A stretch of 34,513 nucleotides of DNA from Desulfovibrio sp. Its GTDB lineage: Bacteria; Desulfobacterota; Desulfovibrionia; Desulfovibrionales; Desulfovibrionaceae. Below the pieces are notes generated by a model. It made no database searches and was not told where the DNA came from. It worked only from the letters and a program-made list of their open reading frames with translations. The position numbers and the translations under genes are program-made. Location: positions 1 to 34,513 of the forward strand of contig JAITRF010000070.1 in NCBI GenBank assembly GCA_031288535.1. The letters are read 5' to 3'. Of the stretch, positions 1-6,087 are shown in pieces (position 1 is the first letter of the stretch; each line of letters begins with the position of its first letter).

Positions 1-225
1 GTCACCGGCCCGGCAACCGCCGGCTCGCCCGATATTTCCGTCAACGGCCAAAAAGTGTTGCGCATCGGCGATCCCGGCGTGCATTCCGTCTGCTGCGGCC
101 CTGACACCTGGAACTGCGCCGCCGGCAGCGCCACGGTCTTTGTCAACGGCATTCCGGTCGTCCGCCTGGGCGACGCCACCGCCATTCTTTTCCCTCAAGG
201 GGGCCTGTATGGCATCTTGGTATAA
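1..225 (+). CDS. PAAR-domain type VI secretion spike-tip protein (5' end outside window)
   Basis: The frame is open from base 1 and ends with TAA at 223-225, giving 74 residues of C-terminus. Two copies of the PAAR pattern are visible: a SPDISVNG...RIGD block at residues 9-24 and a SATVFVNGIPVVRLGDATA block near the end. A His28/Cys31/Cys32/Cys39 cluster between them can bind the metal at the cone tip. PAAR proteins cap the VgrG spike of type VI secretion systems and often carry or recruit effectors. The stop lies 17 bases past the start of the next gene, so the two are translationally coupled. That suggests the downstream secreted protein belongs to the same system. No VgrG or sheath gene is inside the window. 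Confidence 0.85.
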   Translation, partial: VTGPATAGSPDISVNGQKVLRIGDPGVHSVCCGPDTWNCAAGSATVFVNGIPVVRLGDATAILFPQGGLYGILV

Positions 226-1453
226 TCGACTCTTGCTGTTTTCCGCAATCTTTCCGGCACTCTGCTTCGCCGTCCCGGCCGTAGGGGCCGCTCCCTCCGC
301 CGGAGAGGCCGTGGCGCAAATATCCCATGGCGTGACGTTGTTTCTGAAGACGGACGGCACCCTGTGGGGCATGTACAGAGATCTGTGGTCCGATATGGAT
401 ACGCGGGACGCTTCGGCGGACAAATTCTTTCTGCTCATGACGAAGGTAAAAAGTATCGAACCGGGCGGGTGGATAGCCCTGCGGCAAAACGGAGAGGTCT
501 GGCAATGGTATGATGAGGGTAAAACGAGCTTGCCTTCAAGGCTTCTGCCAAAGCCTTTGCTTCGCGCCACCGGCGTCAAGAACTACACCGGCACTTACGT
601 TGGGACGAATGACGAAGAAGGCTATTTCATCACCGAGGACGACAACCTCTGGAGCCTGCACCCGCTGGCAATGTGGGAAGGTTCTTGCGTCATGGAGAGA
701 AACGGCCCGCCGCAACGCCTGCTGAAAAACGTCCGTTCCATAGTATCATCCGGTGGCATCAACTACGCCGTCACCCATGACAACCGCCTCTGGGTCTGGG
801 GCAACAACAATGAAGGATATAGAGGCAATGATTCGAATTACGGCTCCCTGGTTCCCAAAGGCAAGAATACCTGCAAACCGTTTGTGGCGCGCAACAACGT
901 CCGCCAGGTCTTTGTAGACACAGAACAGATCGTTATTCAAAGCACGGACGGGCGCTTGCGCCGCCGGGGGTGGAACGAGAAAAACTACAGCATGCCGGAG
1001 ACCAAACCTTTTTTACCGTTTACGGAGCGAACGTTGCCCATATCCAACGCAAGTTATGTGAAATGTTCCGGTGGTAATGGTTTTTTCTACCTGACGGACA
1101 AGCACGAATTGCGGGCCTATTTGTATAATGACTACTACTACACTCCCGAGTATTGCGGACCACAATTTGACAAAGCCGACATGCGCCCGGCGGACGCGCG
1201 GGGATTTGACGTTCCCTTTTTTGAGGATGTCGCTGACTTTTACATGGGAGACGGGATAATACTGAAACGCGACGGCACCGTGCTGGCCTGCGGCTTTGAG
1301 TGGGATCGAAAAATGAAAATCACAACATTCGATTATTACAACAAGGGGTATCAGTCGCTGGTGCTTCCGCCGACGCCGGAAAATCCTGTCGGCCTCCTGG
1401 ACCCTGCCATAGAAAAGATTCTGGGCGCACGACAGGAGGAAAATGCGCCGTAA
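209..1453 (+). CDS. Secreted RCC1-like seven-blade beta-propeller protein
   Basis: A protein of 414 residues. I chose ATG 209 rather than an upstream in-frame ATG because a purine-rich Shine-Dalgarno (AAGGGGG, 196-203) sits just before it and it opens directly into a signal peptide (hydrophobic LLLFSAIFPALCFAVPAVG, then AAPSA). The mature part has seven spaced copies of a 'hG-hhLpxDGxLWxWG' pattern, typical of RCC1/ATS1-type propellers. Examples are LFLKTDGTLWGM, IALRQNGEVWQW, YAVTHDNRLWVWG and IILKRDGTVLACG. Family members are interaction scaffolds, so no enzymatic role is claimed. Overlap with the PAAR gene suggests a type VI partner, a surface protein or a cargo adaptor. After the TAA the same frame stays open for another 56 codons (see next entry). 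Confidence 0.75.
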   Translation: MASWYNRLLLFSAIFPALCFAVPAVGAAPSAGEAVAQISHGVTLFLKTDGTLWGMYRDLWSDMDTRDASADKFFLLMTKVKSIEPGGWIALRQNGEVWQWYDEGKTSLPSRLLPKPLLRATGVKNYTGTYVGTNDEEGYFITEDDNLWSLHPLAMWEGSCVMERNGPPQRLLKNVRSIVSSGGINYAVTHDNRLWVWGNNNEGYRGNDSNYGSLVPKGKNTCKPFVARNNVRQVFVDTEQIVIQSTDGRLRRRGWNEKNYSMPETKPFLPFTERTLPISNASYVKCSGGNGFFYLTDKHELRAYLYNDYYYTPEYCGPQFDKADMRPADARGFDVPFFEDVADFYMGDGIILKRDGTVLACGFEWDRKMKITTFDYYNKGYQSLVLPPTPENPVGLLDPAIEKILGARQEENAP

Positions 1454-1645
1454 TATCTTGGCGAAAGACGCGGGAGTAAGGAGATCGACCAGGCTGAGTA
1501 TAAGGCGGAGGCCGCGGCTATACTGCAAATCTTGACTGCCCGTGCTGATGAGAAGGCCAGAGCAGCTGAGGCACGTTCCCGGGCAGCCCAGGAGATGGAG
1601 ACGCCGGAGACTCGGCAAGGTCCGAGCTGCAAGATATGATGGCCG
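1454..1645 (+). pseudogene. In-frame 3' extension of the RCC1-like gene (lost C-terminus or cassette remnant)
   Basis: Directly after the TAA at 1451-1453 the same reading frame continues without a stop to TGA at about 1640-1645. The translation is charged and Ala/Glu/Arg-rich and looks helical or coiled (EIDQAEYKAEAAAILQ..., ARADEKARAAEARSRAAQE). No start codon with a ribosome site precedes it. It looks like the former C-terminus of the upstream gene or of another effector spliced in. Its last 15 codons lie in the 158-bp direct repeat. Alternative: a chance open stretch in GC-rich DNA. Confidence 0.4.
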
Positions 1646-1752
1646 GGAGTGTGTCTCTATCGACTGATATTAGCCGTGATTGCAAAAATAGCTCGGAAAA
1701 ATTAGACTGAATTTGCACGGCTACCCTCTGGCCTAAGCGTCGGCACGGCGCA
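1595..1752 (+). repeat. 158-bp direct repeat, copy 1
   Basis: Bases 1595-1752 match 2596-2753 with only a handful of substitutions, at an exact offset of 1001 bp. Each copy contains the end of an open frame, an AT-containing spacer and the conserved tail ...CGGCACGGCGCA. Each is followed within about 45 bp by a Shine-Dalgarno and a signal-peptide gene. This is a module junction or homologous-recombination site, not an IS end: there are no inverted termini. Confidence 0.95.
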
Positions 1753-1797
1753 GCAAATGGCAAGGAGGGTGGACTAACTATCCTTCTAGGAGGCGAT

Positions 1798-2178
1798 ATG
1801 GCATTTTTTAGAAGTCTATTTTTAATATTTTTTTTAGTATTTAGCCCATCTATCGGGAATACTAATTCTGACATTATAGAGAAAGATATGAAAAATACTC
1901 TTTTAACTGAAATTGTGTTGGATATTAATGCACATAATCAAGAGGCAGCAAGAGAAATTATTCATGCTCTTTTTGATAAAACAGCATTATATGGATTTCA
2001 AGCATATTCGTGGAAAGGTATAATACATTATAAATTCGGATTTAGTAAAAATAATATACAAGATCCAATATTTTTTAAAGGAACATTTGAAAACTTTAAT
2101 TTAAATGTTTCAGATATTGTAATTGAATGTACAAATTTAAATGATTATATAAAGTTATTAGAAAAAATAGATTATTGA
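1798..2178 (+). CDS. AT-rich small secreted protein, immunity-protein-like (unknown)
   Basis: A protein of 126 residues with a strong Shine-Dalgarno (AGGAGG, 1789-1794) before ATG 1798. The N-terminus is a clear signal peptide (FFRSLFLIFFLVFSPSIGN), so the product is exported, probably periplasmic. The rest is a small alpha/beta protein (LTEIVLDINAHNQEAAREI..., then ...NLNDYIKLLEKIDY) with no motif I recognise. It is strongly AT-rich, unlike the GC-rich genes around it, which indicates horizontal transfer. Its position behind PAAR and secreted-protein genes, its size and its export fit an immunity protein for a periplasm-acting effector. That role is inference from context only. Confidence 0.6.
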   Translation: MAFFRSLFLIFFLVFSPSIGNTNSDIIEKDMKNTLLTEIVLDINAHNQEAAREIIHALFDKTALYGFQAYSWKGIIHYKFGFSKNNIQDPIFFKGTFENFNLNVSDIVIECTNLNDYIKLLEKIDY

Positions 2179-2189
2179 TAAAATGAATT

Positions 2190-2392
2190 AGTGAATGCTT
2201 CACCTGCTGAAGCAGGTGGCTTCGGGTAACAACTAAAGTTGGCGAGATCGGCTTCGCCGATTGTTCTCATAACCGACAGTTTTACCAAGGACGACATGCC
2301 CCAACGGGTGCCTCTGCCAAAAGAGAAGAAGAAATGCTGAAGCTGCCGCCTAAAGGCGGGGGTTTTGACCCTCCCAAAGTGTGACAATAAAA
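2190..2392 (+). mobile_element. Possible IS200/IS605-type end relic (structured non-coding segment)
   Basis: This stretch between two AT-rich genes has no convincing ORF but several stem-loops in series. They are CACCTGC/GCAGGTG (about 2200-2217), ATCGGC/GCCGAT (about 2248-2263) and CCGCC/GGCGG (about 2347-2360), the last followed by GGGGGTTTTGACCC. Multiple subterminal hairpins without inverted termini are typical of IS200/IS605 or IS1341 (TnpB) elements and of their nonautonomous derivatives, where the 3' end also encodes an omega-RNA. No tnpA or tnpB remains. It could instead be an unrelated structured intergenic RNA. Confidence 0.35.
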
Positions 2393-2404
2393 ATGGAGTA
2401 ATAT

Positions 2405-2668
2405 ATGAATCTTCGATATGCTTATATTGATCCAATTAAGTGTAATTGTTGCCATGCATGTATAAGTGTATGCCCAGTCAATATAATAATAATTCCTGAT
2501 AGTTCTATTTGTATTCCTTTTATATTCCCATTGGAGAATTGTACTGATTGTGGGACATGTGTTAAAGCTTGTCCACAAAATGCAATATCATTGAAATGGA
2601 GACGCCGGAGACTCGACAAGGCCCGAGTTGCAAGATATGACGGCCGGGAGTGTGTCTCTATCGACTGA
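2405..2668 (+). CDS. 2[4Fe-4S] ferredoxin-like protein with a chimeric C-terminus
   Basis: ATG 2405 has a GGAG site seven bases upstream. Residues 1-65 form a complete bacterial ferredoxin fold with two CxxCxxCxxxCP clusters (CNCCHACISVCP and CTDCGTCVKACP), as in small electron carriers or RnfB/HycB-type modules. The gene is AT-rich (ATA and AAT codons abundant) up to base 2595. From 2596 it runs into copy 2 of the 158-bp repeat, so the last two dozen residues (RRRRLDKARVARYDG...) are read out of repeat DNA in a different frame from copy 1. The true end was probably lost. Whether the product is stable is unknown. Confidence 0.7.
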   Translation: MNLRYAYIDPIKCNCCHACISVCPVNIIIIPDSSICIPFIFPLENCTDCGTCVKACPQNAISLKWRRRRLDKARVARYDGRECVSID

Positions 2669-2753
2669 TATTAGCCGTGATTGCAAAAATAGCTCGGAAA
2701 AATTAGACTGAATTTGCACGGCTACCCTCTGGCCTAAGCGTCGGCACGGCGCA
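2596..2753 (+). repeat. 158-bp direct repeat, copy 2
   Basis: The second copy of the element at 1595-1752, offset 1001 bp. Here it overlaps the 3' end of the ferredoxin-like ORF and is followed by AAAGGAGGGT (about 2761-2770) and a new signal-peptide start at 2778. This is the same arrangement as after copy 1. Confidence 0.95.
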
Positions 2754-2777
2754 AACGGAGAAAGGAGGGTATCAGCC

Positions 2778-3017
2778 ATGCGAAAGCTGGTTTTGGCCGC
2801 GTTTGTCGCGCTGATGCTGGTCTTGTTTTCAGCTACAAAAGCTGAGTAACAGTTGACCCCGTATCAGGTAGCGCTGATACGGGGTCGAAAGCTTGGCCCG
2901 AATGTCGGATTAAATATCACTCTTACAACGCCTTACAAGGATCTTGCGAAACGATCTGATCCGGCCCTTACACGCTTTCCCGCACGGTACCGAGCCAAAT
3001 TTGGCCTGGATTCATGA
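2778..3017 (+). pseudogene. Small secreted protein gene interrupted by a TAA after its signal peptide
   Basis: ATG 2778 follows a strong AGGAGG. It encodes MRKLVLAAFVALMLVLFSAT plus KAE, a textbook signal peptide, then TAA at 2847-2849. The frame then stays open for another 55 codons (QLTPYQVALIRGRKLGPNVG...) to TGA at 3015-3017. The simplest reading is a short exported protein of about 79 residues inactivated by a nonsense mutation. Directly after the stop lies a perfect 12-bp hairpin. The gene occupies the same place behind repeat copy 2 that the AT-rich secreted gene occupies behind copy 1. The two proteins show no visible similarity and this one is GC-rich like the chromosome. Confidence 0.55.
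2855..2886 (+). terminator. Perfect 12-bp hairpin after the internal TAA
   Basis: GACCCCGTATCA (2855-2866) pairs exactly with TGATACGGGGTC (2875-2886) around an 8-base loop. It starts five bases after the TAA of the broken signal-peptide gene. There is no U-tract, so it is a weak intrinsic terminator at best. It also reads in frame with the remnant coding sequence. Confidence 0.5.
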
Positions 3018-3181
3018 CCTGAAACCGGCTGCCCCGCGGGCGCTTAGGCGCAAGGTGGCGGTGGATTCTGGGAGAAAGGCGTTCTTGATGGCAATCGAAA
3101 AATCGGCTATGGTTGACCGGCGTACCGGCAGAAGAAGCGAGCCTCAGGGGAACGGGTTTTCCGCATTCAAATCCGTTTGAA

Positions 3182-3270
3182 CGCTGTTTGCAAATCCTTG
3201 GCGCGAAATGCTTGCAGGAGGGCTTCGCCCGCCGTCAAGCGGGCATTTCAAGCGTAACATGCTCCAATTG
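3182..3270 (+). repeat. Dispersed multi-hairpin element, copy upstream of the dehydrogenase gene
   Basis: Contains GCAAATCCTTGGCGCGAAATGC, a GGCGGG/CCCGCC-type hairpin (GGGCTTCGCCC core) and the terminal GCATTTCAAGCGTAACATGCTCC. It ends 19 bases before ATG 3289, so it forms the 5' leader of that gene. Same family as the elements at 7268, 16217, 24539, 25102, 26057 and 27308. The 3018-3181 stretch before it holds no gene I can support. Confidence 0.8.
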
Positions 3271-3288
3271 AAGCACAAGGAGGACATC

Positions 3289-4191
3289 ATGGCGGAGACA
3301 TTGCGCATCGGGTGGATAGGCACGGGCGTCATGGGCGGTCATATGGCGGGCCACCTTCTGTCTGCGGGTTTTCCCCTGACGGTTTATAACCGTACGAAGG
3401 CAAAGGCCGAACCTCTGCTCGGCAGGGGGGCGCAGTGGGCCGAAACTCCGCGCGCCGTGGCCGCCGTGTCGGATGTCGTTTTTTCCATCGTCGGTTACCC
3501 TGCGGACGTCGAGGAAGTCATGCTGGGCGGACAGGGCGCGCTCAGCGGGCTTGCCGGCGGCGGAATCCTGTGTGACATGACGACGTCGTCCCCCACGCTT
3601 GCGGGGCGAATCGCTAAGGCCGCCGCCGAAAAGGGCTGTATCGGCCTTGACGCGCCCGTGACCGGCGGGGATGTGGCAGCGCGGGACGCCACGCTTTCCA
3701 TTTTTGTGGGAGGGGATAAGGCCGGCTATGACAAGATCAGGCCGTGTCTTGAGAAAATGGGGTCCAAGATACTCCATTGCGGCCCGGCGGGTTTCGGACA
3801 GCAGGGAAAGCTGGCCAACCAGATCGCCATCGCGGGCGTGATGTTCAGCGTGTGCGAATCGCTCTTTTTCGCTCAGGAGGCGGGTCTTGACGTCGCCAAG
3901 TGGGTGGAGCTGGTCGTGTCCGGTTCCGCGGGCAGCCTCGCCATGGGCAATCTCGGCCGTCGCGCCATGAAGGGCGATTACGCTCCCGGATTTTTCATCG
4001 ATCACTTTATCAAGGATTTGGGTCTTTGTCTGGAAGAATGCCGCCGTATGCGCATTGTCCTGCCCGGCCTGGCGGCTGCGGAACAAATGTACCGCGCCAT
4101 GCAGGCGCAGGGGCAAGGCGGCAGAGGCACGCAGGCTCTGGTGCTGGGGATGGCGGCGCTGTCGGGCAAACAGTGGCGCACGCATTGCTGA
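3289..4191 (+). CDS. NAD(P)-dependent beta-hydroxyacid dehydrogenase (3-hydroxyisobutyrate dehydrogenase family)
   Basis: A protein of 300 residues, the usual size for this family. ATG 3289 is preceded by AAGGAGG. Family signatures are complete: the Rossmann glycine motif GTGVMG (11-16), the substrate motif DAPVTGGDVAARDATLSIFV (121-140), the catalytic lysine in GQQGKLANQ (Lys174, with Asn177) and the C-terminal Lys242 in FIKDLGL. Members oxidise or reduce 3-hydroxyisobutyrate, tartronate semialdehyde, glyoxylate or succinic semialdehyde. The sequence alone does not settle the substrate. It is followed after 136 bp by def and fmt, with no functional link evident. Confidence 0.88.
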   Translation: MAETLRIGWIGTGVMGGHMAGHLLSAGFPLTVYNRTKAKAEPLLGRGAQWAETPRAVAAVSDVVFSIVGYPADVEEVMLGGQGALSGLAGGGILCDMTTSSPTLAGRIAKAAAEKGCIGLDAPVTGGDVAARDATLSIFVGGDKAGYDKIRPCLEKMGSKILHCGPAGFGQQGKLANQIAIAGVMFSVCESLFFAQEAGLDVAKWVELVVSGSAGSLAMGNLGRRAMKGDYAPGFFIDHFIKDLGLCLEECRRMRIVLPGLAAAEQMYRAMQAQGQGGRGTQALVLGMAALSGKQWRTHC

Positions 4192-4211
4192 AACAGGAAA
4201 AAATATGCCCC

Positions 4212-4242
4212 AGAGCAGTTCGACTTGAAAAGGTTGGACCGC
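4212..4242 (+). repeat. Fragment of the dispersed hairpin element (H1 stem)
   Basis: AGAGCAGTTCGACTTG...GTTGGACCGC is a partial copy of the first stem of the multi-hairpin family. It lies in the 136-bp gap between the dehydrogenase and def and could end transcription of the former. Confidence 0.5.
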
Positions 4243-4327
4243 CCGGAACATGCGACGCCCGCAACGTGCCGCGCCTTCGTTGACCGGCGCGCGTGGCGGT
4301 TTGCCGAGGAAGTCAAGCGCGTTAACG

Positions 4328-4825
4328 ATGATTTTACCGGTATTGCAATATCCCGATCCCCTGCTGGCCCGCAAGGCTGAGCCGGTGCTGGAGATTACTC
4401 CGGCCGTCCGGGCGCTGGCCGCGGACATGGCCGAGACCATGTACGCCCGCGATGGCGTGGGCCTTGCCGCGCCACAGGTGGGTCAACCCCTGCGTCTGGT
4501 GGTCATGGACCTCTCCGGGCCGGAAAAGCGCTCCGATTTGCGCGTCCTCGTCAATCCTGTGCTTGTTTTGTTCGGAGAAGAGGTGGACGCCGAGGAAGGC
4601 TGTCTCTCCGTTGCCGATTATACGGCCAAAGTGCGCAGACGCGAATTCGCCAGGGTGGAAGCGACGGACCTTGAAGGACGGCCCCTGGCCTTTGACGCGG
4701 AAGGGCGCATGGCCGTGTGCGCGCAACATGAATGCGACCATTTGGACGGCATCCTTTTTGTCGACCATCTGAGCCGGCTCAAGCGCGGCATGTTCGACCG
4801 GCGTCTGAAAAAGAAAAAAAGCTGA
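4328..4825 (+). CDS. def: Peptide deformylase
   Basis: A protein of 165 residues from ATG 4328, chosen because MILPVLQYPDPLL is the family N-terminus. It removes the N-formyl group from nascent proteins at the ribosome exit. All three signatures are present: GVGLAAPQ (43-50), EGCLS (90-94, metal ligand Cys91) and QHECDH (133-138, ligands His134 and His138, catalytic Glu135). The third motif has Cys at the position usually held by Met, Ile or Leu. A GAGGAA lies about 15 bases upstream, which is a wide spacing. The gene ends 14 bases before fmt, the classic def-fmt pair. Confidence 0.95.
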   Translation: MILPVLQYPDPLLARKAEPVLEITPAVRALAADMAETMYARDGVGLAAPQVGQPLRLVVMDLSGPEKRSDLRVLVNPVLVLFGEEVDAEEGCLSVADYTAKVRRREFARVEATDLEGRPLAFDAEGRMAVCAQHECDHLDGILFVDHLSRLKRGMFDRRLKKKKS

Positions 4826-4839
4826 ACGGGGGTCGCCTG

Positions 4840-5892
4840 ATGCATGCATGCGCCGGGCGGGGAGAAACCCCGGTCACAGGACGCGAGAGACGTCCCTGGC
4901 GCACGGTCTTCATGGGCGCGCCGGCCTTTGCCGCTCTGATCCTGCGCCGTTTGCTCGATTCTCCCCTGCTTGAGGTTTGCGGCGTCTGCACCCGCCCGGA
5001 CCGGCCGGCCGGACGCGGACGCAAGCCCACGCCTACGCCGGTGAAAACCCTGGCCCTGCAGCGCGCCCTTCCGCTTATCCAGCCGCCGCACTTCCGGAAC
5101 GACCCGGAAGGCGACGCCGCCTTTTCCGCGCTGGCCGCATGGGAACCGGATCTGCTCATCGTGGCCGCCTACGGCCTCATCCTGCCCCGGCGCGTTCTCG
5201 ACCTTCCCCTGGTTATGCCGTTGAACGCGCACGCCTCGCTTTTGCCTCGGCACAGGGGGGCCGCGCCCATTCAGCGCGCTTTGCTGGCCGGGGACAGGGT
5301 GACCGGCATCAGCATCATGCGCATGGTGGGCGAACTGGACGCCGGGCCTTTGCTTTTGCAGCGCGCCCTGGCCATCGGAGCCGACGACACTTACGGGTCG
5401 TTGCATGATGAACTGGCCGGGATGGGCGCGGAGCTGCTCGTGGAAGCGGCGCAACGGCTGAAGGAGGGGCGGGCGGACCTCGTCGCCCAGGACGAAGCGC
5501 GCGCCACCTATGCTTCCAAAATAACCGGGGAAGACTGTCGCCTGGATTTTTCCCTGCCGGCCGCCTCTTTGCACGCCCGCGCCCGCGCCCTCCATCCCAG
5601 GCCGGGGGCGGTTACGACTCTGCGCCGCGCGGGCCGGGAAGACCTGCGGGTGACCGTTGCGCCCGGCCTCTATCCCCTGCCGCCGGAACTGGAAGAATAC
5701 GCCCGCGCCGCGAGCGGCGAAGGCGGCGCGATACTCGGGCGGAAAAAGGGCGCGCTGCTCGTATCCTGCCGCGACGGGGCCTACGCCTTTACCTGCCTGC
5801 GTCCCGCCGGGGGCAGGGACATGGGGGCGGACGCCTTTTTTAACGGCTACCTTTCCGGCGCATCCGATTTTTCCGTCTGCAAATTTCTTTAG
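4840..5892 (+). CDS. fmt: Methionyl-tRNA formyltransferase
   Basis: Formylates Met-tRNAfMet with 10-formyl-tetrahydrofolate to make the initiator tRNA. The protein is 350 residues from ATG 4840, with GGGGGT just upstream. This start adds about 20 residues before the usual RTVFMGAP N-terminus, so a shorter form is possible. The catalytic core is intact: LNAHASLLPRHRGAAPI with Asn129 and His131, and MRMVGELDAGPLL with Asp167. A C-terminal tRNA-binding domain follows. It is co-transcribed with def 14 bases upstream. An inverted-repeat element begins at its stop codon. Confidence 0.95.
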   Translation: MHACAGRGETPVTGRERRPWRTVFMGAPAFAALILRRLLDSPLLEVCGVCTRPDRPAGRGRKPTPTPVKTLALQRALPLIQPPHFRNDPEGDAAFSALAAWEPDLLIVAAYGLILPRRVLDLPLVMPLNAHASLLPRHRGAAPIQRALLAGDRVTGISIMRMVGELDAGPLLLQRALAIGADDTYGSLHDELAGMGAELLVEAAQRLKEGRADLVAQDEARATYASKITGEDCRLDFSLPAASLHARARALHPRPGAVTTLRRAGREDLRVTVAPGLYPLPPELEEYARAASGEGGAILGRKKGALLVSCRDGAYAFTCLRPAGGRDMGADAFFNGYLSGASDFSVCKFL

Positions 5893-6029
5893 GGAACCTC
5901 TATAAACCGTCTCCCCTGGCGGCGTCAGGCTCCTTTCGCCAACGGGTCGAATATGTTGAATATACTCCCTCTTGTCGAAACTCGCCTTCCTTGCCAGGAA
6001 ACAAAAATCCTGGTTTGTAGAGGTTCCCT
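5891..6029. mobile_element. MITE-like element with 18-bp terminal inverted repeats
   Basis: AGGGAACCTCTATAAACC (5891-5908) is the inverse of GGTTTGTAGAGGTTCCCT (6012-6029) with one mismatch, around a 103-bp non-coding centre. The element starts on the last base of the fmt stop codon. Size, terminal repeats and lack of coding fit a miniature inverted-repeat transposable element. No target-site duplication could be seen. As RNA it could also fold and end fmt transcription. The remaining 6030-6087 contains nothing I recognise. Confidence 0.55.
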
Positions 6030-6087
6030 GTAATCAGTAGTGGTCTGTGCAGGTTTTCCCGGACGCGAAAATGGGCGAAGGCGGCCC

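Noticed and set aside
2172-2435. Minus-strand ORF of 87 codons in the IS-like relic
   Set aside because: No ribosome site, reads through hairpins; better explained as structured non-coding DNA.
2847-2849. Selenocysteine or pyrrolysine recoding at the internal stop
   Set aside because: The stop is TAA, whereas selenocysteine uses TGA and pyrrolysine TAG.
3235-4440. Long minus-strand ORF of 401 codons
   Set aside because: Antisense to the dehydrogenase gene, which has an intact active site and ribosome site.
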